Notes: generated by a model from the sequence alone, not told the origin. Shown: positions 36,041 to 44,087, counted from the first letter of the stretch. The stretch is DNA of 64,000 nucleotides from Candidatus Gastranaerophilales bacterium (GCA_016280955.1 JAEEHV010000065.1:1-64000), one strand, 5' to 3'. Translations and numbers: made by a program.

Positions 36041-36598
36041 ATGAAGGTTCAAAATATACAGCAAACAACATTTTGTTCTAAAACACCAAAAACAAGATAT
36101 ATCACAAACAATATGCGCACAAGCATAGAATCCTTGTTGCTTCGTATGAATAATCAAACCAAAAGAACCGTGGAAGGCGACCGATACCTCGCTACTGTTG
36201 TAAAAAGGCTGAGGCTAAAAAACGGAGTTATATTTGAAGATGAAAGAGATTTAAAAAAGCCTGTACACTATTCAGAACAAATGCAGGGTTTTTCATCAAT
36301 AACACTTGATAAAAAAACTTGGCTTGATATCAATAACAAAACCGGAGAAATTATAGATTTTAACAAGCCTTTTTATAAACCTTGGAAATTTGTATACAAA
36401 AAAGCGGAAAAAGCTTTAATGGAAATGCGCGGACTATACGGTCTTGATGAAGTACAAAAAGAAAAACTGACTGTAAATGACGGACTTACTCCGGAAGGAT
36501 ACCGAGCCATAAAAAAAATGATTTTACAATTTGAAAAGCAAAGACTTGAAAAAGTAACAAAAGAATTAGAAAAGGAATTGGAAAATGAAAATCGATAG
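36041..36598 (+). CDS. Hypothetical protein, tandem paralogue 1
   Basis: 185 residues, no known family. It begins MKVQNIQQTTFCSKTPKTRY, with TFCSK a version of the short N-terminal motif seen in three other proteins here. It shares layout with the next gene: FxSKTPK near the start, a GDRYLATVVKRL strand region, and an LDINNKTGEIIDF turn. The C-terminus is a charged helix. It overlaps the next gene by 14 bases, so the two are translationally coupled. Confidence 0.7.
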   Translation: MKVQNIQQTTFCSKTPKTRYITNNMRTSIESLLLRMNNQTKRTVEGDRYLATVVKRLRLKNGVIFEDERDLKKPVHYSEQMQGFSSITLDKKTWLDINNKTGEIIDFNKPFYKPWKFVYKKAEKALMEMRGLYGLDEVQKEKLTVNDGLTPEGYRAIKKMILQFEKQRLEKVTKELEKELENENR

Positions 36599-37058
36599 CA
36601 CAAGTTTAATCTCTTTTGAATCAAAAACACCTAAATTGAAAACTGTATCATCTGATGCCCAAACAAAAGCAAAAACACTTCTCAAAATGATGAGCAGCGA
36701 AAATGTAATCAAAGAAAATGCAGACGGCACAAAATATACTGCAGATATTTTGTTAAGCATTTCAATCGATAAAGCAAAATTTACTGATGAAAAAATATTT
36801 CAGACAAAGACAGCCAAAACATTAATAAAGAATCCAACTTATACATTTAGGCTGGGAAAGAAAAATGTTTTGCTTATAGATACCGAAACCGGTGAAATTC
36901 TGGGTTACAGCCTGTCCTTTTTTAAAACATTATCAGGATTATTAAGTCAGTTTGAAAAAACTTTAAAATCAATGATTTATAATTTTGATAATGATTCAGT
37001 TGTTAAAAAACATTTCCTTCCGCTTGCCGGTTATACTAAAAAGGGTTTGAAGAATTAA
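36585..37058 (+). CDS. Hypothetical protein, tandem paralogue 2
   Basis: 157 residues. It begins MKIDSTSLISFESKTPKLKT (SFESKTPK against FCSKTPK in its neighbour) and carries GTKYTADILLSI and LIDTETGEILGY at the places where the first paralogue has GDRYLATVV and LDINNKTGEIIDF. The start overlaps the upstream coding end, with GGAAAATG context. No enzyme motif, signal peptide or membrane segment is seen. Divergence is high, so the duplication is old. Confidence 0.7.
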   Translation: MKIDSTSLISFESKTPKLKTVSSDAQTKAKTLLKMMSSENVIKENADGTKYTADILLSISIDKAKFTDEKIFQTKTAKTLIKNPTYTFRLGKKNVLLIDTETGEILGYSLSFFKTLSGLLSQFEKTLKSMIYNFDNDSVVKKHFLPLAGYTKKGLKN

Positions 37059-37086
37059 ACATAAGTGTATAAAAGAGGGCAGTTAA

Positions 37087-37659
37087 TTGGTTAAACTTAT
37101 TTTAGCATCGAATTCACCAAGAAGAAAAAAAATTATCGAAAATATGGGACTCAACTTTACGATAGTACCATCAGAATATGATGAAAAACTTGATTCTGAT
37201 GAATTTTCGTATGACAAAATTGAGGATTTGGCAACACAAAAATGCCTTGACGTGGTAAGAAGAGTTGATAAAAATTCTTTGGTACTTGCTGCAGACACGG
37301 TTGTAGTATTACACAATAAAATTCTTGGAAAACCACATACCAAGGAAAACGCATTTTTAATGTTAAAAGAATTATCCGGTCAAACCCACATGGTAGTAAC
37401 GTCTATCTGTGCAATAAATACTAATACTAACAGGGCAGTAACAATGTCTACAACAAGCTATGTAAAATTTACGGAATGGTCTGATGAAATGATTAAGGAC
37501 TATGTTGAACAATATAACCCGGTGGATAAAGCCGGCAGTTACGGAATACAGGAATTGCCGGACGGATACTTAGATAAATATGAGGGAAGTTTTGAAAATA
37601 TTGTAGGTCTTTGCCCCGAATCAGTCAAAACCGTGCTTGAAAAACTTGGATATTGTTAA
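37087..37659 (+). CDS. maf: Maf-family nucleoside triphosphate pyrophosphatase
   Basis: 190 residues. Maf/YhdE-type house-cleaning pyrophosphatases hydrolyse non-canonical or m5-type nucleotides to monophosphates. LILASNSPRRKKIIENMG (the SxRR motif), VLAADTVVVLHNKILGKP and YNPVDKAGSYGIQ are conserved. The start is TTG at 37087, with GAGGG upstream; no ATG is available near it. It lies 28 bases after the tandem pair. Confidence 0.92.
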   Translation: MVKLILASNSPRRKKIIENMGLNFTIVPSEYDEKLDSDEFSYDKIEDLATQKCLDVVRRVDKNSLVLAADTVVVLHNKILGKPHTKENAFLMLKELSGQTHMVVTSICAINTNTNRAVTMSTTSYVKFTEWSDEMIKDYVEQYNPVDKAGSYGIQELPDGYLDKYEGSFENIVGLCPESVKTVLEKLGYC

Positions 37660-37744
37660 GAAATATATTTTTACATACTTCATTGCATTTTTATATCAGC
37701 ATCATCAATTATTATAACAAAATTCATAAAAACCAATAACTTTA

Positions 37745-37805
37745 TGTAACCACAATACGTACATTGTTACAAGAATTTTGTCATACATTATTTAGAAAAA
37801 TAATG
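37745..37805. repeat. Inverted repeats upstream of the tyrosine recombinase
   Basis: TGTAAC...GTTACA (37745-37771) and CATTATTT-AGAA-AAATAATG (37786-37805) lie in the 268-base maf-recombinase gap. They may be operators or arm-type sites for the recombinase. Nothing else is recognisable in this gap. Confidence 0.35.
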
Positions 37806-37927
37806 AAAAATACGGATGTAATTATAAAATTTTAGGTAAGTATAAAACTGTTAGTCATAAACAGGTAAAAAATTTTAAAATATATTTTTTAATATATTTT
37901 CCTGTTATAATAAGAAAGGAGAACAAA

Positions 37928-38467
37928 ATGACGACAGTAGAGCCTATTAGAAGTATTGAAGACCTGAGAAAAGTCGAAAATATCCTATCAAAAAATAAAA
38001 GAAATTTATTATTTTTTACACTGGGTACCAATTGCGGGCTAAGAATTTCTGACATTTTATCCTTAAATGTGGGTGATGTCAGGAACAAAACACACATTCA
38101 GCTTGTTGAAAAAAAGACAGGAAAATTTAAAAAGTTTCCAATCAATGCAAAATTAAAACCGATGTTTGAGGATTTTACTAAAAATAAAAATCCTGATGAG
38201 CCGTTATTCATAACTATTTTTAAGCACAGGCTTGAAAGAGTGGCAGCATACTATATTATCAAGAATGCTTGTGAAGAAGCCGGCATAGAGGAACGAGTCG
38301 GCACACATACTATGCGTAAAACATTTGGATATCACCATTATCAAAGGTTTAAGGATGTAGCAATGCTTCAAAAAATGTTCAACCACTCAAGCCCGCAAAT
38401 TACACTGAGATACATTGGGATAGAACAAGACCAAATAGATGAAAGTTATTCAAATTTTATATTATAG
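37928..38467 (+). CDS. Minimal tyrosine recombinase (integrase family)
   Basis: 179 residues containing just the catalytic domain: Arg39 (NCGLRISDILSL), Lys63 (EKKTGK), His127/Arg130 (HTMRKTFGYHHYQ), His153 (FNHSSPQITLRY) and nucleophile Tyr162. All catalytic residues are present, so it is probably active. The N-terminal SAM-like DNA-binding domain is absent. AAAGGAGAA precedes the ATG. It sits at the left edge of the glycan island, next to 36-bp direct repeats. Confidence 0.88.
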   Translation: MTTVEPIRSIEDLRKVENILSKNKRNLLFFTLGTNCGLRISDILSLNVGDVRNKTHIQLVEKKTGKFKKFPINAKLKPMFEDFTKNKNPDEPLFITIFKHRLERVAAYYIIKNACEEAGIEERVGTHTMRKTFGYHHYQRFKDVAMLQKMFNHSSPQITLRYIGIEQDQIDESYSNFIL

Positions 38468-38614
38468 CCAAGGGGAGACACTAATTATATTCCTTGCAAC
38501 ATCTCCTGCATAATATAATGAATTTATTCATTATTAAAATTCAACAAATTTTTTATTTTAACATTTAAGTTAATTTAAATTAAGCAAATTTATTAAAATA
38601 TGCTTTAAAAAAAT

Positions 38615-38650
38615 ATTATAAATCTCTTTATTCTTTATACAAAAAGTTAA
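38615..38650 (+). repeat. 36-bp direct repeat, copy 1
   Basis: ATTATAAATCTCTTTATTCT... is repeated at 38776 with 31 of 36 positions identical (the first 16 identical). The copies start 161 bases apart, just past the recombinase gene. Confidence 0.65.
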
Positions 38651-38775
38651 GAGATAAAATTCATTTACCTAAGCTAATTATAACAGAAACATTTTGGAAA
38701 AAAAGTATTTCTTAATAAATGTAATATTCATTTTTTTTATTTAATCATATATTCCAGAATCCGCTCATAATACTA

Positions 38776-38811
38776 ATTATAAATCTCTTTACTTTTTGTA
38801 TAGAAAGTTAA
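38776..38811 (+). repeat. 36-bp direct repeat, copy 2
   Basis: ATTATAAATCTCTTTACTTT... is the second copy, in the same orientation. The differences between copies are all single substitutions. It could be a recombinase core/accessory site or a repeated regulator site. Confidence 0.65.
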
Positions 38812-38911
38812 AGGAATTAGGCTAACAGGCGAATATAGTGATCTACAGAAACTTTATTTCATATTTTTCTGATTCACATTTTTAAACTTTTTAATTTTGA
38901 AGGGTGGAATA

Positions 38912-39760
38912 ATGAATAACATAAAAGTATTAGTAACAGGAGCTAATGGTTATATTGGAAAACATGTAGTTGATACTTTATTAAACAAAGGTTTTAAAGT
39001 TATTGCTTGTGATTTTTCCAACACAAAAATAAATGCAAAAGCAGATTTTATCAATTATGATATTTTAAACAATAGTGAAAATAAAAATTTATATGATTTT
39101 TTTGACAGGCCAAACCATATTATCCATTTAGCTTGGCAGGATGGTTTTAATCATTATGCAAATAGCCATATTGACAATTTATTAAAACATTACTACTTCT
39201 TAAAAAATATGATTGATGGCGGCTGTACTTCACTGTCAATTATGGGAACGGCTCATGAAATCGGATATCATGAAGGACAGATAAATGAAACTACTCCTTG
39301 TAACCCGTTATCATATTATGGAATCGCAAAAAATACACTGAGGCAACTAATCTTTGTTTATACAAAAGATATGAATATCTCTATAAAATGGTTAAGGGCA
39401 TATTATATCGTCGGTGATGATTACAATAACCATTCGGTATTTACAAAGATTTTACAAGCAGCTCAAGAAGGCAAAAAAGAATTTCCTTTTGTAAAAGGCA
39501 CTAATCAATATGATTTTATTGACATAAAAGACCTAGCTGAACAAATAGCAACTGCAAGTACACAAACAAAAATAAACGGAATAATAAATGTTTGTAAAGG
39601 TGAACCTACTTCTTTAAAAGATAAAGCAGAAGAGTTTATAAAACAAGAAGGTTTAGATATAAAACTCAAATATGGAGTTTTTCCTTCCCGCAAATATGAT
39701 TCGCCGGTAATATACGGAAACATCTATAAAATTTCCGAAATCATGGGAGCTAATGCATAA
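38912..39760 (+). CDS. NAD-dependent epimerase/dehydratase
   Basis: 282 residues of the extended short-chain dehydrogenase family. LVTGANGYIGKHVV is the NAD-binding GxxGxxG fold, SYYGIAKNTLRQL holds the YxxxK catalytic pair, and HLAWQDGFNHY sits at the substrate side. It probably modifies a nucleotide sugar. I start at the ATG giving MNNIKVLVTG, since AGGGTGG lies just upstream; the track's TTG start is dropped. Its stop codon overlaps the next start by one base. First gene of the left part of the island. Confidence 0.88.
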   Translation: MNNIKVLVTGANGYIGKHVVDTLLNKGFKVIACDFSNTKINAKADFINYDILNNSENKNLYDFFDRPNHIIHLAWQDGFNHYANSHIDNLLKHYYFLKNMIDGGCTSLSIMGTAHEIGYHEGQINETTPCNPLSYYGIAKNTLRQLIFVYTKDMNISIKWLRAYYIVGDDYNNHSVFTKILQAAQEGKKEFPFVKGTNQYDFIDIKDLAEQIATASTQTKINGIINVCKGEPTSLKDKAEEFIKQEGLDIKLKYGVFPSRKYDSPVIYGNIYKISEIMGANA

Positions 39761-40410
39761 TGAAAAAGTTATTAAAAAAATTTAACGAATTATTTTTCAA
39801 AGAAAAAATTCGTAATAACGTACGCATTATTAGAATATTATTCTTTCGCTTTGCAGTACCGAACATCGCAACAGGTCTTATAAGACCAAACCTGGAACAA
39901 GTCGGCAAATGCACATATGCAAACAACGATTTATATATAGCTTCTCAAAAAACTAAAATAGGCAGTTTTTGCTCTATAGGAATGAGGGTTGTTATCGGTC
40001 ACGGCAAACATCCTTTAAACTTTTTATCAACATCACCGTATCTTTATTTTGATGAATTGGAATATAAAGACCCAAATCAAGTAACACACAGCGAATTTTG
40101 GAAGTGTGAACCCGTTGAAATCGGTAACGATGTATGGATAGGTGATGGAGTTTTTATTAAAAATGGTATTAAGATAGGTGACGGAGCAGTTTTAGGTGCA
40201 AGAGCGGTTATTACAAAAGATGTTCCACCATATGCAATTGTTGCGGGTTGTCCTGCAAAAATCATTAAATATAGATTTAGCGAAGAAATTATTAATGAAT
40301 TATTAAAACTTAAATGGTGGGAACTTGATGATAACATAATTAAAAAAATACCTTATGACAATATTAATTCTGCCATCAAATTTATCAAGGAGGTACAAGG
40401 TGAAAAATAG
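39760..40410 (+). CDS. Hexapeptide-repeat acetyltransferase (CatB/WbbJ-like)
   Basis: 216 residues. Left-handed beta-helix hexads run through TKIGSFCSIGMRVVIGHGKHP, VEIGNDVWIGDGVFIKNGIKIGDGAVLGARAVITKDVPP and YAIVAGCPAKIIKYRF, the typical xenobiotic/sugar O-acetyltransferase end. It uses acetyl-CoA to acylate a sugar; the acceptor is unknown. Coupled to the epimerase (one-base overlap) and to the RgpF-like gene (11-base overlap). Confidence 0.9.
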   Translation: MKKLLKKFNELFFKEKIRNNVRIIRILFFRFAVPNIATGLIRPNLEQVGKCTYANNDLYIASQKTKIGSFCSIGMRVVIGHGKHPLNFLSTSPYLYFDELEYKDPNQVTHSEFWKCEPVEIGNDVWIGDGVFIKNGIKIGDGAVLGARAVITKDVPPYAIVAGCPAKIIKYRFSEEIINELLKLKWWELDDNIIKKIPYDNINSAIKFIKEVQGEK

Positions 40411-41401
40411 ATTATTAATATATTTTTTCTATGATAAAGATGGTATTGTTGACGATTATGTAACGTATTTTTTACAAGCTTTTAAACCCTATTGTAAAGA
40501 AATTTGTGTTGTTGTTAACGGATTTTTAACAGAAAACTCAAAAGATAAATTAAGCCTTTGTTGCAATAATTTGTTAATAAGGCATAATGAAGAACTTGAT
40601 GTTGGTGCATACAAACATGCTCTCAACCAGTATGGATTTGATTTTATAAGAGAAAACTTTGATGAATTAATACTTACAAACTTTACAATGTATGGTCCAT
40701 TCTTTTCTTTAGATGAAATGTTCAAAAATATCGATAGTTCTAATTGTGATTTTTGGGGACCTTTTAAATGGTACATTGCTGAAGATAAATATAGACACAT
40801 ACCTTCATTCCTAAATGTTTACAAAAAAAACATATTAAAATCAAATCACTTTAAAGAATACTGGGATAATATGCCTTATATAGAAACGTATAGCGATTCC
40901 GTTTCAAAACATGAACAAAAACAAACAAAACATTGGATAAGCTTAGGATTTAAAGAAGGTGTATGGATAGATGATTCGGAGTATCAGGAATATTGGAACA
41001 AGCATTGGCCGCTATATTGTGCTGATTCTTTATTAATAGAGAATCGATTTCCTTTTGTAAAAAGAAGAGTTTTTTATTTAGATAATTTTCAATTAAATAT
41101 ATTTAATGTAACAAAAAACATCCTTGAATTTATAGATGACAAGACCTTTTACGATGTCAATTTAATTATTGATAATTTGAAGAGAACTCAAGGAGATAAA
41201 TTTAAGAATTATAAATATAAATTAAAGTACTACAAATATAAAATAATGAAAGTTATATCAATAAGTAAGAATTTAAGAAAGCATTACAAAGATAAATTTA
41301 CAAACATAACACAGACAATAGCTTATATTAGATATATACAGGATTTCCGAACGGGGAAATCAATAAGTCATTTAGGACAGCACCAGAACAGGCAGGGATA
41401 A
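40400..41401 (+). CDS. RgpF-like rhamnan synthesis protein, 3' end altered
   Basis: 333 residues from a GTG start at 40400, chosen because AAGGAGG lies 7 bases before it; the track ATG lies inside the upstream gene without a ribosome binding site. LIYFFYDKDGIVDDYVTYFL and KDKLSLCCNNLLIRHNEELDVGAYKHAL match the rhamnan synthesis F (RgpF) family, enzymes of rhamnose-polymer assembly. The last 19 or so codons read across DNA that belongs, in another frame, to an integrase C-terminus (41341-41580), so the original 3' end has been lost and replaced. The N-terminal domain looks intact. Confidence 0.82.
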   Translation: MKNRLLIYFFYDKDGIVDDYVTYFLQAFKPYCKEICVVVNGFLTENSKDKLSLCCNNLLIRHNEELDVGAYKHALNQYGFDFIRENFDELILTNFTMYGPFFSLDEMFKNIDSSNCDFWGPFKWYIAEDKYRHIPSFLNVYKKNILKSNHFKEYWDNMPYIETYSDSVSKHEQKQTKHWISLGFKEGVWIDDSEYQEYWNKHWPLYCADSLLIENRFPFVKRRVFYLDNFQLNIFNVTKNILEFIDDKTFYDVNLIIDNLKRTQGDKFKNYKYKLKYYKYKIMKVISISKNLRKHYKDKFTNITQTIAYIRYIQDFRTGKSISHLGQHQNRQG

Positions 41402-41580
41402 AGAACTTCCGTTTTCATGATTTACGGCATACAGTTGGCACACGTTTGGTTGCAGGAGGGAGTGATTTACAAACAGTAAAAGAGTATTTGGCACACAGCG
41501 ACCTTAAGACCACACAGAGATATCTTCACCCTGTAAATGAAAATATGAAAAAAGCAGTATCAATTTTGGATAATTTTTAA
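41341..41580 (+). pseudogene. Tyrosine integrase C-terminal remnant
   Basis: A 79-codon open frame without a start: FRFHDLRHTVGTRLVAGG carries HxxR, EYLAHSDLKTTQRYLHP carries the second His and the nucleophile Tyr, and it ends in a normal stop. The first two thirds of the integrase are missing. It overlaps the end of the RgpF-like frame and lies 110 bases before tRNA-Lys, the usual position for an element integrated at a tRNA gene. Its sequence is GC-richer than the flanks and unrelated to the recombinase at 37928. Confidence 0.9.
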
Positions 41581-41689
41581 ATTAAGGTAAACCATGTTGT
41601 TGCAATTTCACATTGTTTTTAATAAAATCTGATTAAGGATTACACAAATATTACACAAAAATGAATTCAGTAATCCTGAAAAGCAATCT

Positions 41690-41762
41690 GGGTGCGTGGC
41701 GCAGTTGGTAGCGCAGTTGACTCTTAATCAATTGGTCGTGGGTTCGAGTCCCACCACACCCA
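41690..41762 (+). tRNA. tRNA-Lys (anticodon CTT)
   Basis: Acceptor GGGTGCG/CACACCC (pair 6 is a C-A mismatch), D-arm GCGC/GCGC, anticodon stem GTTGA/TCAAT with loop CTCTTAA (anticodon CTT, decodes AAG), T-arm GTGGG-TTCGAGT-CCCAC, discriminator A. No CCA encoded, unlike tRNA-Pro here. 73 bases. The mismatch may record integration at its 3' half. Confidence 0.9.
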
Positions 41763-41769
41763 AATAAAG

Positions 41770-41798
41770 AAGGTTCTCTTTTGGAGAGCCTTTTTTAT
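41770..41798 (+). terminator. Terminator after tRNA-Lys
   Basis: AAGGTTCTC / GAGAGCCTT (9 bp, one G-U) with loop TTTTG and a T-rich tail, 8 bases past the tRNA. Confidence 0.85.
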
Positions 41799-41919
41799 TT
41801 TGTAAACAGTTACTATAGGTTTTCAGATACAGTTGTGATTGATATATAGTTTCTGTACTTATTGAATCGCTATTAATACCTTTTTTTATGATAAAATATT
41901 ACTGTAACAGGAGTAAAAA

Positions 41920-42030
41920 ATGACAAAACAAGCCGTTATATTATCAGGTGGGTATATATTATCTGTGGACATTAGATGCGATTATTTAGGCAAGGATGCC
42001 TGTTTTAGGGCGAATGAGGCTGATTTATAG
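41920..42030 (+). pseudogene. Truncated nucleotidyltransferase start
   Basis: CAGGAG precedes an ATG opening MTKQAVILSGG, the beginning of sugar nucleotidyltransferases (AVILAGG-type). After 11 residues the similarity ends, and the frame stops at 36 codons. It is probably the stump of a deleted gene such as a heptose or glucose nucleotidyltransferase, which would fit gmhA downstream. Confidence 0.55.
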
Positions 42031-42053
42031 GGTAGAGATTTGCCGGACTATTC

Positions 42054-42180
42054 TTGCACTTTTGTCCGTATTTTTGCACTATTTTGCACTGATATTTTTG
42101 TTTTTCAGCATGTTTTATGCCTTACCCCCCTAATATATTTGAATATTTACCCCGTGCAAATTTGTGCATAAAAGTGCAAA
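42054..42180. repeat. Cluster of TTTGCAC direct and inverted half-sites
   Basis: TTGCACT occurs at 42054, 42074 and 42084 on the plus strand, and GTGCA at 42154, 42164 and 42174 as inverted copies, about 100 bases apart. They could form a large hairpin or a multi-site operator. Two GGGGTAA-type motifs (42122, 42145) lie between them. Confidence 0.45.
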
Positions 42181-42203
42181 AATAATTTATCTTTTAGTTT
42201 GAT

Positions 42204-42364
42204 ATGTGTCGAAATATCTCTGAGATTGAGATTTGGGACTTGATGTTTCTGCGAACCAGAGACATTAATGTGTGTGAGGTAATTTATATGACAATGAACA
42301 TATTTGTCTTACAATAAATGATATTATTAAAAAAATGGATGAGATGTTAAACCGGTTCGGCTAA
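42204..42364 (+). pseudogene. Decayed small gene with frameshift
   Basis: Frame one reads MCRNISEIEIWDLMFLRTRD...CEVIY. At about 42290 the sense continues in another frame as DNEHICLTINDIIKKMDEML and ends at TAA 42362. One frameshift joins them into a plausible protein of about 52 residues. No family recognised. No ribosome binding site is evident. Confidence 0.45.
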
Positions 42365-42366
42365 AA

Positions 42367-42579
42367 ATGGATATTTTAAATAATAGCACTAGGCTTACTG
42401 ATTCTATTCAAAACCTGGCATAAAGCCTATATTATGGGGAAATATGTTCACCTATTGTTGGTGCTGTTGATAAACAAAAGCAAATACAATTAAACAAAAC
42501 TGATGCTGGCTTTAAAGCAAATCAAGTAATTAAAAGTGAATTTGCCATAATTAAAGAGACTAAAACGATCTCCATCTAA
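42367..42579 (+). pseudogene. Decayed small gene with in-frame TAA
   Basis: A 70-residue frame, MDILNNSTRLTDSIQNLA-stop-SLYYGEICSPIVGAVDKQKQ...TISI, interrupted only by TAA at codon 19 (42421). The even amino-acid make-up on both sides of the stop argues for a recently broken gene. No family recognised. Confidence 0.5.
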
Positions 42580-42684
42580 TAGTTAATTGCATCTTGTTCT
42601 GCATGTTAAATTACAATAAACCATGATAAAAATTAAGTTTAATATGAATATGGCTTATTTTGTACTAGTATTAATGATTTCATT

Positions 42685-43194
42685 ATGTTCTATTGTATTT
42701 TTTTTATGTTGTATTTAATTATAGTAAATAATTTTTATAGTTCTCCTGCCATCTTTCCATTAGTTTTATTTGGTATTATTGATGCAATATTTATTTATTT
42801 GCTATGTAAAACTGACAGTTTTGTTCAAGAATTATCAATTAATGAAAACGATGTCATATTTAATTGTATTAATGGTGGAAAAAAGCAAGTAAAATCTATT
42901 AAATTAGATGATATAGAAAGTTTTTATTTAGATATGGATATAAAGTGGTTTACTCCCGTATATTATTACACTTTTTCTGTTAAACTAAAGAATTCTGATG
43001 AGGTACAAACTTATCACGGAAAACATCAAGAATCACAATTGGGAATTTGTTCTCTTTTTGATATACAAGAAATGTTACCTAATTTCACATATAATATTAT
43101 GTCAAATAATAAAGAACATAATGAACTTGTAGATAATTGGGTCTATTACGCACAAAATAAAAGATTTAACTATGATAATAAAAACTCAAAATAG
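42685..43194 (+). CDS. Hypothetical membrane protein, start uncertain
   Basis: 169 residues: hydrophobic segments MLYLIIVNNFY and IFPLVLFGIIDAIFIYLL, then a soluble domain of about 110 residues (SIKLDDIESFYLDMDIKWF) shaped like a bacterial PH-like domain. No family is certain. No ribosome binding site precedes 42685. An upstream frame from 42623 (MIKIKFNMNMAYFVLVLMIS) supplies a better first helix and would join after a run of eight T at 42698-42705, so the gene is either frameshifted or really starts at 42623 with slippage or a sequence error. Confidence 0.5.
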   Translation: MFYCIFFMLYLIIVNNFYSSPAIFPLVLFGIIDAIFIYLLCKTDSFVQELSINENDVIFNCINGGKKQVKSIKLDDIESFYLDMDIKWFTPVYYYTFSVKLKNSDEVQTYHGKHQESQLGICSLFDIQEMLPNFTYNIMSNNKEHNELVDNWVYYAQNKRFNYDNKNSK

Positions 43195-43322
43195 TAATAA
43201 CACAGTTATATAATTTTATAAAATACCAATATATCTAATTTGTTACCCCATGTATCGTTTTTCTGCTGATAACAATAATGAATATCTTTTCATGATAAAA
43301 TATATTCATAAGGATTGAAAAA

Positions 43323-43892
43323 ATGGATATAAATAATTACATTCAGAATTCCATAGAAACAAAAACTAAAATACTCAATGATAGCCAAATGCAAGCTAAT
43401 ATAAGAAAAATGGCAGATGTGATAGTTAATGCTTATAACAACAATCGGAAAGTATTAACAGCCGGTAATGGTGGTTCTGCTTGTGATTCTCAACATATAG
43501 CCGGAGAGCTGGTCGCAAAATTCTTTATTGACAGACCGGGATTAAATGCTATTGCTCTTGTTAATTATATTTCTTCTTTAACAGCAATTAGCAATGACTT
43601 TGGGTATGAAAAGTCTTTTTCAAGACAAATCCAAGCATTATCTGAATCCGGAGACATATTTTTAGCTCTTTCAACATCTGGTAATTCAAAAAATATAATT
43701 ATTGCATTAGAAGAAGCAAAGAAAAAAGGACTAATTACAATGGGATTGGTTGGTAATAATAAGTGCAAAATGGATGATTTGTGTGATTACATAATCCACG
43801 TTCCCTCAACTGTTACCCCAATAATTCAGGAGTCTCATATAATGATTGGACATATAATTTGTGCATTAGTTGAAGAAACCCTTTTTGCATAA
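43323..43892 (+). CDS. gmhA: Phosphoheptose isomerase (SIS domain)
   Basis: 189 residues. It converts sedoheptulose 7-phosphate to D-glycero-D-manno-heptose 7-phosphate, the first step of ADP- or GDP-heptose synthesis. TAGNGGSACDSQHIAGELVAKF is the GmhA signature, and LALSTSGNSKNIIIALEEAKKKG is the SIS phosphosugar-binding motif. Length is normal. The later heptose enzymes (HddA, GmhB, HddC) are absent next to it, though a nucleotidyltransferase stump lies upstream. Start at ATG 43323, AAGGATTG upstream. Confidence 0.95.
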   Translation: MDINNYIQNSIETKTKILNDSQMQANIRKMADVIVNAYNNNRKVLTAGNGGSACDSQHIAGELVAKFFIDRPGLNAIALVNYISSLTAISNDFGYEKSFSRQIQALSESGDIFLALSTSGNSKNIIIALEEAKKKGLITMGLVGNNKCKMDDLCDYIIHVPSTVTPIIQESHIMIGHIICALVEETLFA

Positions 43893-44083
43893 TCACTAAG
43901 GGGTGAAATAATATTCATTGGAGTATTATAACTTTTACCATCCATAACAACACATTTAGCAAATGGTCATTCGCTATCAGTAAAAGGGATTATCCAAGTA
44001 TAGAGGACAAGTCCTAATTTCTGAGTTTGATTATTGAAAACTTTTGTTTCAAATAACATAAAATTTTTATCTTTTAAATTCAT
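43893..44083 (-). pseudogene. Broken small gene with in-frame TGA
   Basis: From ATG 44083 (GAAGGG upstream) the frame reads MNLKDKNFMLFETKVFNNQT...PFTDSE, then TGA at 43969, and continues in the same frame as PFAKCVVMDGKSYNTPMNII. A single stop interrupts an otherwise protein-like frame. The 3' end near 43893 is uncertain because it runs into gmhA. TGA is a true stop elsewhere in the window, so recoding is unlikely. Confidence 0.45.
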
Positions 44084-44087
44084 AATT

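Larger units (their letters stand above)
38468..38911. other. AT-rich gap between recombinase and glycan island
   Basis: 444 bases with no supportable coding frame. Its content is the two 36-bp imperfect direct repeats listed separately, plus runs of A/T. It probably includes the promoter of the epimerase gene. Confidence 0.5.

Noticed and set aside
38468-38911. CRISPR array in the repeat-bearing gap
   Set aside because: Just two imperfect copies, unequal context and no regular spacer series; no cas genes in the window.
43967-43969. Possible use of TGA as a sense codon
   Set aside because: TGA ends the CDP-polyol phosphotransferase gene with a normal ATGA overlap, and Trp is encoded by TGG throughout, so a changed code is not supported.
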